Shown in pieces: positions 23,006-31,864 of a stretch of 33,038 nt of DNA. Every line of letters starts with the position of its first letter. The stretch's first letter is position 1. The position numbers and the translations under genes are program-made. Location: the NCBI GenBank assembly GCA_023424015.1, contig JAFAEM010000038.1, forward strand, positions 1-33,038, given 5' to 3'. The notes below the pieces were generated by a model that saw only the letters and a program-made list of their open reading frames with translations, made no database searches and was not told the DNA's origin. This DNA is from Bacteroidota bacterium (GTDB taxonomy: Bacteria > Bacteroidota > Bacteroidia > Chitinophagales > Chitinophagaceae).

Positions 23006-25156
23006 ATGACAACCTTTTCAAAAACCAGCCGGAGGGATTTTTTAAAAATTACTTCAATGACAGGTGGCGGTTTGCTGCTGGGCTTTAGCTGGTTCAGTGC
23101 GGAAGCAGGAACTCCTACGATCATCAACCCTGGCCAATTTGCGGGTTCGCTGGATTTTAATAGTTATTTGTCCATCGGTACAGATGGTGCTATCACTATT
23201 TATTCCCCTAACCCGGAGCTGGGCCAGAATATCATGACTTCTTTTCCAATGATCGTGGCGGAGGAGCTTGATGCCGACTGGACAAAAATAAAAGTGAAAC
23301 AGGCGCCTTTTGATCCAAAGAAATTTGACCGGCAATTGACCGGGGGTAGTGGCGCGATCCCGCATTCCTGGAAACGACTTCGAAATGCCGGCGCTACTGC
23401 CCGATACCTGCTGATTGCAGCTGCAGCAAAGAGATGGAATGTAGACGCGGCGGAATGCACGACACAAGATGGGTTTGTGATGCACACAAAATCGAACAAA
23501 AAAGCCGGTTACGGTGAGCTTGCAGAAGAAGCTTCGAAAATGACTCCGCCGGAATCGGTAACACTGAAAAACCGTAAAGATTTTAAGATCATTGGTAAAC
23601 CTCTTGGCAATCTCGAGATCAAAAATATCATCACCGGTAAACCTATATTCGGTTCCGATTTTAAACGCGATGGAATGGTGATGGCAATGGTTCAACGTCC
23701 ACCCGCTTTCGGATCCAAAATAAAATCCGTTGACGCCGCGTCGGCCAAAGCCATGCCAGGCATACTGGACGTGATCACTTTCAAGAATAATGTTGCAGTG
23801 ATCGGCAAATCCACCTGGGAGATCATGAAGGCAAGGAAAGTTTTAAAAGTGGAATACGAAAAAGACGGCAACCTGGAAAGTACAGCTGACCATGACCAGT
23901 TATTCATTTCGCTGCTCAACAGCAAAGAAGCAAAAGTTCGACGCCAGGATGGAGATGTGGAAACAGCGTTTAAGAATGCTGCGAAGGTGATCACCAGTGA
24001 ATTCCAGTGTCCATTTATTCCACACAGCCCTATGGAACCGATGAACTTCTTCGCGGATGTGAGAGAAGACGGTGTGGAACTGGTAGGGCCAACGCAGACG
24101 CCGGGTAGTGCACGCACCGCGGTGGCAAAACTTTTGAACATCCCTGAAGAGAAAGTTACGGTTGATATTACTCGCCTGGGTGGTGGTTTTGGAAGACGAT
24201 TAAAATTTGATTTTGCCCTGGAGGCCGCCGAGATCTCAAGCATACTAAAGAAACCGGTGAAGCTTCTCTGGACCCGTGAGGATGATACCATGGGTGGAAG
24301 TTACCGCCCGGCGGTCAGATACCGTTTTGAAGCCGCCCTTGATGGCAAAGGAAATCTCATCGGTTACAAATTACGTGGAGTGGGTATCAACCAAAACAAC
24401 TCTACCCGGGAAGATAATTTTCCTTCCGGGGCGGTAGACAACCTGCTGATCGATACCGTTGAACATATCTCACCTATCACCACAGGCGCCTGGAGAGCCC
24501 CTGTTACCAACTTCCTGGCTTTCGCAGAACAAAGCTTTTTAGATGAAGTAGCTGTAGCAGCGGGCAAAGATCCCGTTCAGTTCCGACTGGAACTCCTGCA
24601 AAAAGCCCGGACAAATCCAGTTGGCGCCATCAAGTATAATATTGATCGTATGGAAACGGTGATCAGGCAGGCCGCGGAGAAATCAGGTTGGGGAAAAAAG
24701 AAAGGAGTATCGCAGGGATTTAGTGTATACTTCTCACATGCTTCTTATGTAGCGCAGGTTTGTGATGTGGTGATGAAGGCCGGTAAACCTGTCGTTCAAA
24801 AGATATATGCCGTTTCTGACTGTGGTGAAGTGATAAATAAAAGCGGCGCCCTGCAACAGGTGATGGGCGGCATCGTTGACGGTTATGGCCATGCCATGTT
24901 TGGAAAGCTTAGTTTTAAAGAGGGTGTGCCTCAGGAAAATAATTTTGGCGCATACAGGATCATTCGCATGAAGGAAGTGCCCGAAGTAGAAGCGCATTTT
25001 GTCGACAATGGTATCGACCCTACCGGTTTGGGCGAACCCGCTCTCCCACCTACAGGCGGAGCTGTGGCCAATGCCATTTTTAAAGCAACGGGAATCAGGA
25101 TGAGAAAGCAACCATTTATCGAAGAACCGCCATTCCGGGCTGCGAAAGGATTCTGA
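23006..25156 (+). CDS. iorB: Molybdopterin-binding large subunit of the Mo-hydroxylase, Tat-exported
   Basis: The catalytic subunit (716 aa) of an IorB-type enzyme that hydroxylates N-heterocycles or oxidises aldehydes using Mo-molybdopterin cytosine dinucleotide. The N-terminus TSRRDFLKITSMTGGGLLLGF is a Tat signal. Motifs include ELGQNIMTSFPMIVAEELDADW near the start, LGGGFGRRLKFDF (around 395) for cofactor contact, GAWRAP, and the catalytic Glu677 in GLGEPALPPTGGAVANAIF. It is somewhat shorter than classical IorB (about 780 aa). No heme subunit or maturation factor (XdhC-like) is present in the window. It is probably cotranscribed with iorA and the rhodanese. Confidence 0.94.
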   Translation: MTTFSKTSRRDFLKITSMTGGGLLLGFSWFSAEAGTPTIINPGQFAGSLDFNSYLSIGTDGAITIYSPNPELGQNIMTSFPMIVAEELDADWTKIKVKQAPFDPKKFDRQLTGGSGAIPHSWKRLRNAGATARYLLIAAAAKRWNVDAAECTTQDGFVMHTKSNKKAGYGELAEEASKMTPPESVTLKNRKDFKIIGKPLGNLEIKNIITGKPIFGSDFKRDGMVMAMVQRPPAFGSKIKSVDAASAKAMPGILDVITFKNNVAVIGKSTWEIMKARKVLKVEYEKDGNLESTADHDQLFISLLNSKEAKVRRQDGDVETAFKNAAKVITSEFQCPFIPHSPMEPMNFFADVREDGVELVGPTQTPGSARTAVAKLLNIPEEKVTVDITRLGGGFGRRLKFDFALEAAEISSILKKPVKLLWTREDDTMGGSYRPAVRYRFEAALDGKGNLIGYKLRGVGINQNNSTREDNFPSGAVDNLLIDTVEHISPITTGAWRAPVTNFLAFAEQSFLDEVAVAAGKDPVQFRLELLQKARTNPVGAIKYNIDRMETVIRQAAEKSGWGKKKGVSQGFSVYFSHASYVAQVCDVVMKAGKPVVQKIYAVSDCGEVINKSGALQQVMGGIVDGYGHAMFGKLSFKEGVPQENNFGAYRIIRMKEVPEVEAHFVDNGIDPTGLGEPALPPTGGAVANAIFKATGIRMRKQPFIEEPPFRAAKGF

Positions 25157-25225
25157 TAATATCGTTGCAAACTTTAACTCTCGCATGGAATCTGATATTT
25201 TAATTTGAAATAAAATACCCGGCAT

Positions 25226-25702
25226 ATGAGAAAATCCGCATTTTGCCTGCCAAAACTGAGAATCAGTTTTACTTTATTCAGCTTCACTATAATACTTTCA
25301 GTACAGGATGCGCTGGCGCAGAAATCGGCTATGGACCTGGTGAAGGATGCCAAAAAGGATATTGAGAATCTCAGTATTCAACAGGCGAAGGATGAAATTG
25401 CAAAACCCGATGTAGTGCTGGTTGATATTCGCGAATCAGAGGAATTGAAACAAGGAATAATTCCTGGCGCGGTGCATGCACCAAGAGGTATGCTGGAATT
25501 TTACGCCGATTCTACACTACCCTATCACAAGCCTGAATTTCGTAAAAACAAACGTATTGTTTTGTACTGCGCATCCAGTGGACGTTCAGCGCTGGCTGTT
25601 CAAACACTGAAAGCGATGGGCTATACAAATGTTGCACATATTGATGGCGGCTTCAAAGCCTGGAAAGAAGCCGGGCTCCCAGTCGATCAAAAGGATAAGT
25701 GA
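25226..25702 (+). CDS. Exported rhodanese-domain protein
   Basis: A single-domain sulfurtransferase-like protein of 158 aa. The N-terminal 31 residues (MRKSAFCLPKLRISFTLFSF...DALAQ) are a signal peptide. The rhodanese fold (about 48-155) has VVLVDIRESEELKQGIIPGAVHAPRG and the active loop YCASSGRSALA with Cys115, followed by GYTNVAHIDGGFKAWKEAGLPV, so all hallmarks of an active domain are present. It follows iorB after 69 bases. A role in supplying or protecting the sulfido ligand of the Mo enzyme is conceivable but unproven. Its stop is 8 bases from the convergent PQQ dehydrogenase stop, with no terminator between. Confidence 0.92.
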   Translation: MRKSAFCLPKLRISFTLFSFTIILSVQDALAQKSAMDLVKDAKKDIENLSIQQAKDEIAKPDVVLVDIRESEELKQGIIPGAVHAPRGMLEFYADSTLPYHKPEFRKNKRIVLYCASSGRSALAVQTLKAMGYTNVAHIDGGFKAWKEAGLPVDQKDK

Positions 25703-25710
25703 TGACCTTC

Positions 25711-27681
25711 TTAAAGTGAAAACGCCACTACATAATCGCCGAGTTTGGTTCCCAGTTTACCATGACCACCAGCCGCGATCACAACGTATTGCTTACCGTT
25801 CCATTCGTATGTCATAGGCGTAGCTTGTCCGCCTGCCGGTAATACGGTCTGCCATAGAATTTCACCATTTGTAATATCAAATGCACGAAGTATATTATCC
25901 ATCGACGAAGCGATGAACACGAGTCCTCCCGCCGTGGTGATCGCGCCACCAAGATTCACCGAGCCCCATTTTTCCGCGCCGGGATATTTTGTGGGATCTG
26001 CCATAATACCCAGCGGTACCTCCCATTTTAACTGACCCGAACCCAGGTCAACCGCAGCGAGAGTGCCCCATGGTGGTTTGGTTTGCATCAGGAACTCACC
26101 ATTTTCAATTGTAAAAAGGTATTCACGGCTCATCACATAAGGGGTACCATCCTGTGGTGCTACTTCCGCTCTTGGCAAAGCGGTATTGACAGACTTTGTT
26201 GTATTATCTGTTTTGGGGAAAAGCGTAATGAGTGCTGCCAGCTGGTTCACATTGGCGATAAGCAGGTTATTGACCGGGTCATAGCTGGCCCCGCTCCAAT
26301 TCATCCCCCCCACATTGCCTGGCGTAATGATGCTTCCCTGCAAAGAAGGTGGTGTGAAGATACCTTCATTACGATGACGTCTGATCCTGTCTTTCGCCTG
26401 CTGCAGTAATTCGGGCGTAGGCCCCCAGGCATCCGCTTCTGTTAGTTTTTGGAGACCGAGCGCCGGCAATTGCGTTGGAAAAGGTTGCGAAAGGGCAGCC
26501 ACCTCTCCCGGCACATCAGATTTTGGAACGGCTCTCTCTTCTATTGGGAAAATATGCTCTCCTGTTTTGCGGTTGAGCACAAAAATGTGCCCCATCTTAG
26601 TGACAAGGATCACTGCCGGAACTTTGGCACCATTGCGATCAATATCAGCCAATACGGGTTGTGCCGGAAGATCATAGTCCCAGATATCATGATGCACGGC
26701 CTGGAAATGCCATACTACTTTGCCTGTTGATGCCTGTATTGCTACCAGTGAATTAGCATAAAGATTATCACCTAATCTTTCGCCACCATAATAATCAGTG
26801 CTGGGACATGATGTAGGTACATAAACCATATCCGATTGGGGATCGGCAGAAATGGGTGCCCAGGCGTTGGCCCCCCCGGTCACGGCGATCTTGTTTCCTT
26901 TCCAGGTTTCAAAACCAGGATCTCCTGGTTTACGTGGGATAGGATCCCATGACCATACCAGATCACCCGTACGAGCATGGTATGCGCGCACCACGCCTGC
27001 CGGGAATTCAATGCGTGTATTATCACCCATCGTAGAACCCACCACCACCAGCTCGTTGATCACGGCCGGCGGCGAAGTCACCTGGATGCGGCCAACGCCT
27101 TCTTTCAGGTCAACTGTTCCCTTTTTACCAAAATCCGGAACAGGCTTACCAGTCACGGCGTCAAGGGCTATCAGGCGTCCATCGATCGTAGCCGCAAACA
27201 GGCGCATATACCCCGGCTTTCCTGGCTTCAGCTGGGGATCAATCCATTTCGACACACCTCTCGATGTCACTTCCGAATACCCTGCTTTCAGGTTCACCTG
27301 TGGATCATAGATCCATTTTTCTTCACCGGTGACTGCGTCGATAGCAATAACGCGATTGGTGGGTGTACTCACATAAAGAATACCATCGATCATGAGCGGA
27401 GTAGCTTCAAAAGCGGCTTTTGAAGCGATCTCCGTTTTTTTGTAAGTATCCAGTTCACCCGTTTGGTAAGACCAGGCGGATTTTAGTTTTTTTACATTGC
27501 CGGCATTTATCTGTGTGATTGGTGAATGACGCATGCCACCGGGATCATTGCCATAATTAGCCCACTGACCCGATGCATTGAATTGCTTTTCCCTGTCGGC
27601 ATGTTGGTTTTGCTGGGCATTAGATGAACACCCGAGAAAAACGAATCCACAGAAAATAAAAAGATTTCTCATGACCGACAT
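25711..27681 (-). CDS. PQQ-dependent dehydrogenase, lipoprotein
   Basis: A pyrroloquinoline-quinone dehydrogenase of the membrane-bound glucose dehydrogenase/alcohol-quinate group that oxidises a sugar or alcohol at the periplasmic side. The signal MRNLFIFCGFVFLGC ends in a lipobox, so it is anchored by lipid; the frame begins at 27681 with an alternative ATG at 27672. The eight-bladed propeller shows the tryptophan-docking style repeats (GEEKWIYDP, GDLVWSWDP, GKVVWHFQ, GQLKWEVPLG, GEILWQTVLPAGG) and the C-terminal TPMTYEWNGKQYVVIAAGGHG...LGDYVVAFSL. It is 656 aa; no cytochrome c domain or N-terminal membrane helices are present. The upstream serine hydrolase ends 11 bases before. Confidence 0.93.
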   Translation of the reverse strand: MSVMRNLFIFCGFVFLGCSSNAQQNQHADREKQFNASGQWANYGNDPGGMRHSPITQINAGNVKKLKSAWSYQTGELDTYKKTEIASKAAFEATPLMIDGILYVSTPTNRVIAIDAVTGEEKWIYDPQVNLKAGYSEVTSRGVSKWIDPQLKPGKPGYMRLFAATIDGRLIALDAVTGKPVPDFGKKGTVDLKEGVGRIQVTSPPAVINELVVVGSTMGDNTRIEFPAGVVRAYHARTGDLVWSWDPIPRKPGDPGFETWKGNKIAVTGGANAWAPISADPQSDMVYVPTSCPSTDYYGGERLGDNLYANSLVAIQASTGKVVWHFQAVHHDIWDYDLPAQPVLADIDRNGAKVPAVILVTKMGHIFVLNRKTGEHIFPIEERAVPKSDVPGEVAALSQPFPTQLPALGLQKLTEADAWGPTPELLQQAKDRIRRHRNEGIFTPPSLQGSIITPGNVGGMNWSGASYDPVNNLLIANVNQLAALITLFPKTDNTTKSVNTALPRAEVAPQDGTPYVMSREYLFTIENGEFLMQTKPPWGTLAAVDLGSGQLKWEVPLGIMADPTKYPGAEKWGSVNLGGAITTAGGLVFIASSMDNILRAFDITNGEILWQTVLPAGGQATPMTYEWNGKQYVVIAAGGHGKLGTKLGDYVVAFSL

Positions 27682-27692
27682 TTTAAAGTTTC

Positions 27693-28826
27693 TTACTTAA
27701 TAAAACTCTGATACAGGCAGTCAACCGTTTTGCGGATCACTGTATTAAACCCTTCGGTATAGCCAGGATGACAACCGTTGGAGATCACCACGATCCCCCA
27801 TTTATCTTTCGGATGAAAATACATGGCGCTATAAAGTCCGTACGCGGAACCTGTATGTCCTTTGAGCTTTTCACCCGGTACCAGTCTGTCCGTGGTGCCA
27901 ATGGCCAAACCATAACCTTCCGGTGAAAGCGATGTCTGCATCTCCCGGGCACTTTTTTTAGACATGATCCGTTTTCCTCTATGTTTTCCCTGCTTCATGT
28001 GCATGATCATATACTCAGCCAGGTCATTAGCCGAGATCTTCATGCCACCTGTTGGTGAAAAAATGGGCGTACTGTATCCCATCATATAATTTGCGATCTC
28101 TTCGGTGCGTGGTGCATACGCAGCCGGCATGTAATCGAATTGTTTTGTGTCGCCATTGTATTCATAAATGCTGGCAAACCTTGTACTGTCGAGCGAGGCT
28201 ATCCAGTATCCACCATATAATTTCAAAGGATCGAGAATATGTCGCTTTACATATTGATCAAAACGTTCCCCGGAGATTTTTTCAATGATGGTGCCCGTCA
28301 TGTTATAGTTGAGATTGCAATACCGGTATTTTGTACCGGGCTCCCAGTCACTATAGCATTTTGCCCAATCCGGGTTCTTGTCAGGATTGATGGCATCAAG
28401 TGTAAAATACCCCTGGCTGTCGTTGATACTGGAAAGATGCGACAAGACCATGCGCAATGTGATCACTTTGTCGGGGTACAGTGGGTTTCGGACCTTAAAA
28501 CCTACGAGGTCACCGATATCATCATCGAGGGAAAGCTTTTTGTCTTCTACCAGTTGCATGACGGCGGTGGCGGAAAATGATTTTGAAATAGATGCGATCC
28601 TGAATATGTTTTCGTTGCTCAGCGGTTCTCTCGTCTCCAGGTTCTTCCATCCAAAAGAATGATTATACACTACTTTATTGTTCTTAACTACGGCCACCGC
28701 GAGACCTACTACCTCAGACTGGCTCATCATTTTCGAGATGCAGGCTTCCGCCTGGTTAGATTGTGCGAAACTGCTAAGGGTAATGGATGACAGGAGGAAA
28801 ACCGCGACGATGATTCTTATGTTCAT
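27693..28826 (-). CDS. Serine hydrolase of the beta-lactamase (class C-like) family
   Basis: A 377-aa exported penicillin-binding-protein-like hydrolase. The signal peptide is MNIRIIVAVFLLSSITLSSFAQ; the ATG at 28826 is chosen over 28871, which would place 15 residues before it. Active-site motifs are SxxK (Ser79-Ile-Ser-Lys82), YxN (Tyr169-Cys-Asn171) and GHTGSAYG in the KTG position. Most members are D-aminopeptidases or esterases rather than true beta-lactamases, and the substrate is unknown. It precedes the PQQ dehydrogenase on the same strand with 11 bases between, so the two are probably cotranscribed. Confidence 0.93.
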   Translation of the reverse strand: MNIRIIVAVFLLSSITLSSFAQSNQAEACISKMMSQSEVVGLAVAVVKNNKVVYNHSFGWKNLETREPLSNENIFRIASISKSFSATAVMQLVEDKKLSLDDDIGDLVGFKVRNPLYPDKVITLRMVLSHLSSINDSQGYFTLDAINPDKNPDWAKCYSDWEPGTKYRYCNLNYNMTGTIIEKISGERFDQYVKRHILDPLKLYGGYWIASLDSTRFASIYEYNGDTKQFDYMPAAYAPRTEEIANYMMGYSTPIFSPTGGMKISANDLAEYMIMHMKQGKHRGKRIMSKKSAREMQTSLSPEGYGLAIGTTDRLVPGEKLKGHTGSAYGLYSAMYFHPKDKWGIVVISNGCHPGYTEGFNTVIRKTVDCLYQSFIK

Positions 28827-28904
28827 GAAAATCAGGTATTGATTTTTTGAAATATAAATATAAGGAATCAAGGTCTGCTATTGCTAATACGGAGCGCCGA
28901 TTAC

Positions 28905-28940
28905 ATAAAATAAGAAATCCCGCCAGCGGCAGGATCTCTT
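28905..28940 (-). terminator. Terminator after the aconitase gene
   Basis: On the minus strand, 13 bp of stem (plus 28912-28924 with 28928-28940, two G-U pairs) and a 3-base loop are followed by ATTTTAT. It closes the aconitase transcript about 45 bases after the stop. Confidence 0.72.
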
Positions 28941-28983
28941 ATTGTCAAGGTCGGTGTTCTTTGCCAGTTTTACTGACAAGCTT

Positions 28984-31251
28984 TTATTTCGCGAATTGCG
29001 ATCTGATCACATTTAGTGCGCCACCTGCTTTGAACCACTCGATCTGTTGATCATTGTAGGTATGATTTACTTCGATCACATCTACCGTTCCATCAGCATG
29101 GTTAAGTTCAACGCGCAGGGGTTTACCAGGAGAGAAGCTGGTAAGACCTTCTATATCTATGGTATCATCTTCCTGGATCTTATCGTAATCTTCCTTATTA
29201 GCAAATGTCAGTGCCAGCATTCCCTGCTTTTTGAGATTGGTTTCGTGGATACGCGCAAAACTGCGTACCAGGATCGCACGCACTCCCAGATGCCTGGGTT
29301 CCATCGCCGCATGTTCTCTTGAAGACCCTTCACCATAGTTTTCATCACCCACTACGATACTTCCTATATTGGCGGCTTTATATGCGCGGGCCGTAGCAGG
29401 TACGGGTCCATATTCACCGGTAAGCTGGTTCTTGACCGTATCTGTTTTATCATTAAAATAGTTGATCGCACCGATCAGCATGTTGTTACTGATATTATCC
29501 AGATGACCACGATATTTCAACCACGGGCCGGCCATCGAGATATGATCGGTCGTACATTTTCCTTTGGCCTTGATCAGCAGTTTAAGGTTGAGCAGGTCAG
29601 TGCCTTCCCAGGGTGCGAAAGCCGACAGGAGTTGCAGACGCTGACTGTTGGGATCAACGATCACTTTAATTTCGCTGCCATCTTCTGCGGGCGCCTGGTA
29701 TCCTGCATCTTCTACGGCAAATCCTTTTGGAGGCAGTTCATAACCGGTTGGCTCGCTCAGCATCACTTCCTCACCGTTTGCATTTTTCAATTTATCGGTA
29801 AGAGGGTTAAAAGCGATCGTTCCCGCGATGGCCATAGCCGTTACAATTTCAGGTGAGGCTACAAAAGCATGCGTCGACGCGAGACCATCATTCCGTTTGG
29901 CAAAGTTGCGGTTGAAAGATGTGATAATGGTATTCTTGCGATTGGGGTCGTCGATATGTCGCGCCCACTGACCTATACAGGGGCCACAGGCGTTGGCCAA
30001 TACCACGCCGCCCACACTTTCAAAAGTATTGATGAAGCCATCTCTTTCGATGGTGTAACGAACCTGTTCACTACCGGGAGTGATGGTAAATTCAGAATTT
30101 GCTTTTAACCCTTTACTGATAGCATCTTTTACGATCGATGCGGCGCGACTGATATCTTCATAAGAAGAGTTGGTGCAACTACCGATCAAAGCCACTTCCA
30201 GTTTTGCCGGCCAGTCATTTGCCTTTACGGCTTCAGCCATCTTTGAAACCGGTGTGGCAAGGTCTGGAGTGAACGGACCGTTTACATAAGGTTCCAAAGT
30301 GCTCAGGTCGAGCTCGAGAACCTGGTCGTAATATTTAACCGGATCAGCCATTACATCATCATCGGGACGCAGATGCTCACGTATCTGGTCGGCCATCGCT
30401 GCTACTTCCGCCCGACCCGTTGATTTCAGATATGCGCTCATTTTCTCATCGTAGGCAAATAAAGAACAGGTGGCTCCTACTTCAGCACCCATATTGCAGA
30501 CAGTACCCTTTCCGGTAGCGCTCATTGTATCTGCTCCTTCTCCAAAATATTCTATTATGGCACCAGTACCACCTTTTACGGTCAGCTGGCCAGCTACCCA
30601 AAGGATCACATCCTTCGCGGAGGTCCAGCCACTCATTTTACCGGTCAGCTTTACACCAATGATCTTTGGCATCTTCAACTCCCAGGGCAGACCTGCCATC
30701 ACGTCTACCGCGTCGGCGCCGCCAACCCCGATCGCCACCATACCGAGACCACCAGCATTGGGGGTATGGGAATCCGTACCGATCATCATACCACCTGGAA
30801 ATGCATAGTTTTCAAGGACAACCTGGTGGATAATCCCAGCTCCTGGCTTCCAGAATCCAATTCCATATTTATTTGATATTGAGGCTAAAAAATCATATAC
30901 CTCTTTATTTACTTCATTTGCTGTAGCTAAGTCAGCCGCGGCACCTGACTTCGCCTGGATAAGGTGGTCGCAGTGCACGGTAGAGGGTACAGCCACCTTA
31001 GCCCGGCCTGCTGTGCTGAACTGCAACAATGCCATTTGTGCCGTAGCATCCTGCATGGCTACCCTGTCCGGGGCAAAATCCACATAATCCTTTCCACGGA
31101 CATAGGCCTCTTCAGGCTGGTCGCCGTACAAATGCGCATATAATATTTTTTCTGTAAGTGTGAGGGGTTTGCCAATGAGTTGCCGTGCTGCGCTTATCCT
31201 GGCGGGCATTTCAGCATAGGTTTTTTTGATTAGATCCAGGTCAAATACCAT
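28984..31251 (-). CDS. acn: Aconitate hydratase
   Basis: The TCA-cycle enzyme interconverting citrate and isocitrate via cis-aconitate with a [4Fe-4S] cluster, in the cytoplasm. At 755 aa it resembles the mitochondrial-type (ACO2-like) aconitase rather than the longer AcnA or AcnB of E. coli. The cluster ligands are Cys359 (GSCTNSSYEDI), Cys422 and Cys425 (NACGPCIGQW), which match mitochondrial Cys358/421/424. Other signs: MIGTDSHTPNAGGLGMVAIGVGG, FNRNFAKRNDGL, and the C-terminal swivel domain with GDENYGEGSSREHAAMEPRHLG. It is monocistronic with its own terminator. No regulatory element is clear upstream. Confidence 0.97.
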   Translation of the reverse strand: MVFDLDLIKKTYAEMPARISAARQLIGKPLTLTEKILYAHLYGDQPEEAYVRGKDYVDFAPDRVAMQDATAQMALLQFSTAGRAKVAVPSTVHCDHLIQAKSGAAADLATANEVNKEVYDFLASISNKYGIGFWKPGAGIIHQVVLENYAFPGGMMIGTDSHTPNAGGLGMVAIGVGGADAVDVMAGLPWELKMPKIIGVKLTGKMSGWTSAKDVILWVAGQLTVKGGTGAIIEYFGEGADTMSATGKGTVCNMGAEVGATCSLFAYDEKMSAYLKSTGRAEVAAMADQIREHLRPDDDVMADPVKYYDQVLELDLSTLEPYVNGPFTPDLATPVSKMAEAVKANDWPAKLEVALIGSCTNSSYEDISRAASIVKDAISKGLKANSEFTITPGSEQVRYTIERDGFINTFESVGGVVLANACGPCIGQWARHIDDPNRKNTIITSFNRNFAKRNDGLASTHAFVASPEIVTAMAIAGTIAFNPLTDKLKNANGEEVMLSEPTGYELPPKGFAVEDAGYQAPAEDGSEIKVIVDPNSQRLQLLSAFAPWEGTDLLNLKLLIKAKGKCTTDHISMAGPWLKYRGHLDNISNNMLIGAINYFNDKTDTVKNQLTGEYGPVPATARAYKAANIGSIVVGDENYGEGSSREHAAMEPRHLGVRAILVRSFARIHETNLKKQGMLALTFANKEDYDKIQEDDTIDIEGLTSFSPGKPLRVELNHADGTVDVIEVNHTYNDQQIEWFKAGGALNVIRSQFAK

Positions 31252-31435
31252 GATATTAAATTAGGGTTTGAAGTAATCGGGCCAAGGTCGATGACAAGGG
31301 ATCACAGTTTCAGGCGGTTTGCTGTCAACTGTAAAGTCGACTATGGGCGTCAAAGCGTTGCGAAATTACGGAAAAACCTGGCTATTTTGACAGTACGCGA
31401 TTGGACTGTTGCACGATATTTTTTAAATTAGCGGC

Positions 31436-31657
31436 ATGAACAAATTCAAAAGCTTTGTTGAATGGAATGCATTTGGCGTTTGTTCCGCAATCGGTGACCG
31501 CCTGGGCATCGCCACCAGCCGCATCCGGCAGTATTTCATTTACACCTCGCTGCTCACCATGGGCTCCCCCATCGTCATCTACATGATCCTCGCTTTTTGG
31601 AAGAATATACGAAATTATGTGAAGGCAGCAAGGAGGAATCCATGGTACTATTTGTAG
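31436..31657 (+). CDS. PspC-domain small membrane protein
   Basis: A 73-aa protein with a PspC-like pattern: GVCSAIGDRLGIATSRIRQYFIYTS followed by one hydrophobic helix SLLTMGSPIVIYMILAFW (about 39-57) and a basic tail. PspC proteins sit in the cytoplasmic membrane and are linked to envelope-stress responses in other phyla; here the role is unproven. TTG (31401-31403), 20 bases and TAAATTAG (31424-31431) form a promoter-like pair that would leave a leader of only a few bases. Its stop codon TAG (31655-31657) is the start of a GTCGGGAGTCGGGAGTC array. Confidence 0.85.
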   Translation: MNKFKSFVEWNAFGVCSAIGDRLGIATSRIRQYFIYTSLLTMGSPIVIYMILAFWKNIRNYVKAARRNPWYYL

Positions 31658-31720
31658 TCGGGAGTCGGGAGTCAATAATAGATGCTGGATATTTGATACT
31701 TGATACTTGATACTGGATCC
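31652..31720. repeat. GTCGGGAGTC and TTGATACT/CTGGAT short arrays
   Basis: TAGTCGGGAGTCGGGAGTC (about 31655-31673) is followed by GATGCTGGATATTTGATACT-like units up to 31720. These are the same words, in reverse orientation, as modules of the 1-399 repeat. They follow the PspC gene with no spacer. Confidence 0.8.
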
Positions 31721-31738
31721 GTTATTAACTCATTTCAT

Positions 31739-31862
31739 CATTTTCAAATTTCCACATCTCCACATTTTCACATTTTGACATTCCCTCCTTTCCCTTTCCT
31801 CATTTTCAAATTTTCAAATTTTCAAATTTTCAAATTTCCACATCTCCACATTTTCACATTTA
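31739..31862. repeat. TTTTCAAA / CACATCTCCACATTTT tandem array
   Basis: A 38-bp unit CATTTTCAAATTTCCACATC... occurs at 31739-31776 and again, in extended form with four TTTTCAAA iterations, at about 31801-31861. It ends two bases before the stop codon (minus strand) of the cysteine desulfurase gene. No gene is present in it. Confidence 0.8.
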
Positions 31863-31864
31863 AC

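Noticed and set aside
23054..24291. Two minus-strand frames of about 200 codons opposite iorB
   Set aside because: IorB has complete family motifs over the region; the opposite frames have no recognisable domain or start context.
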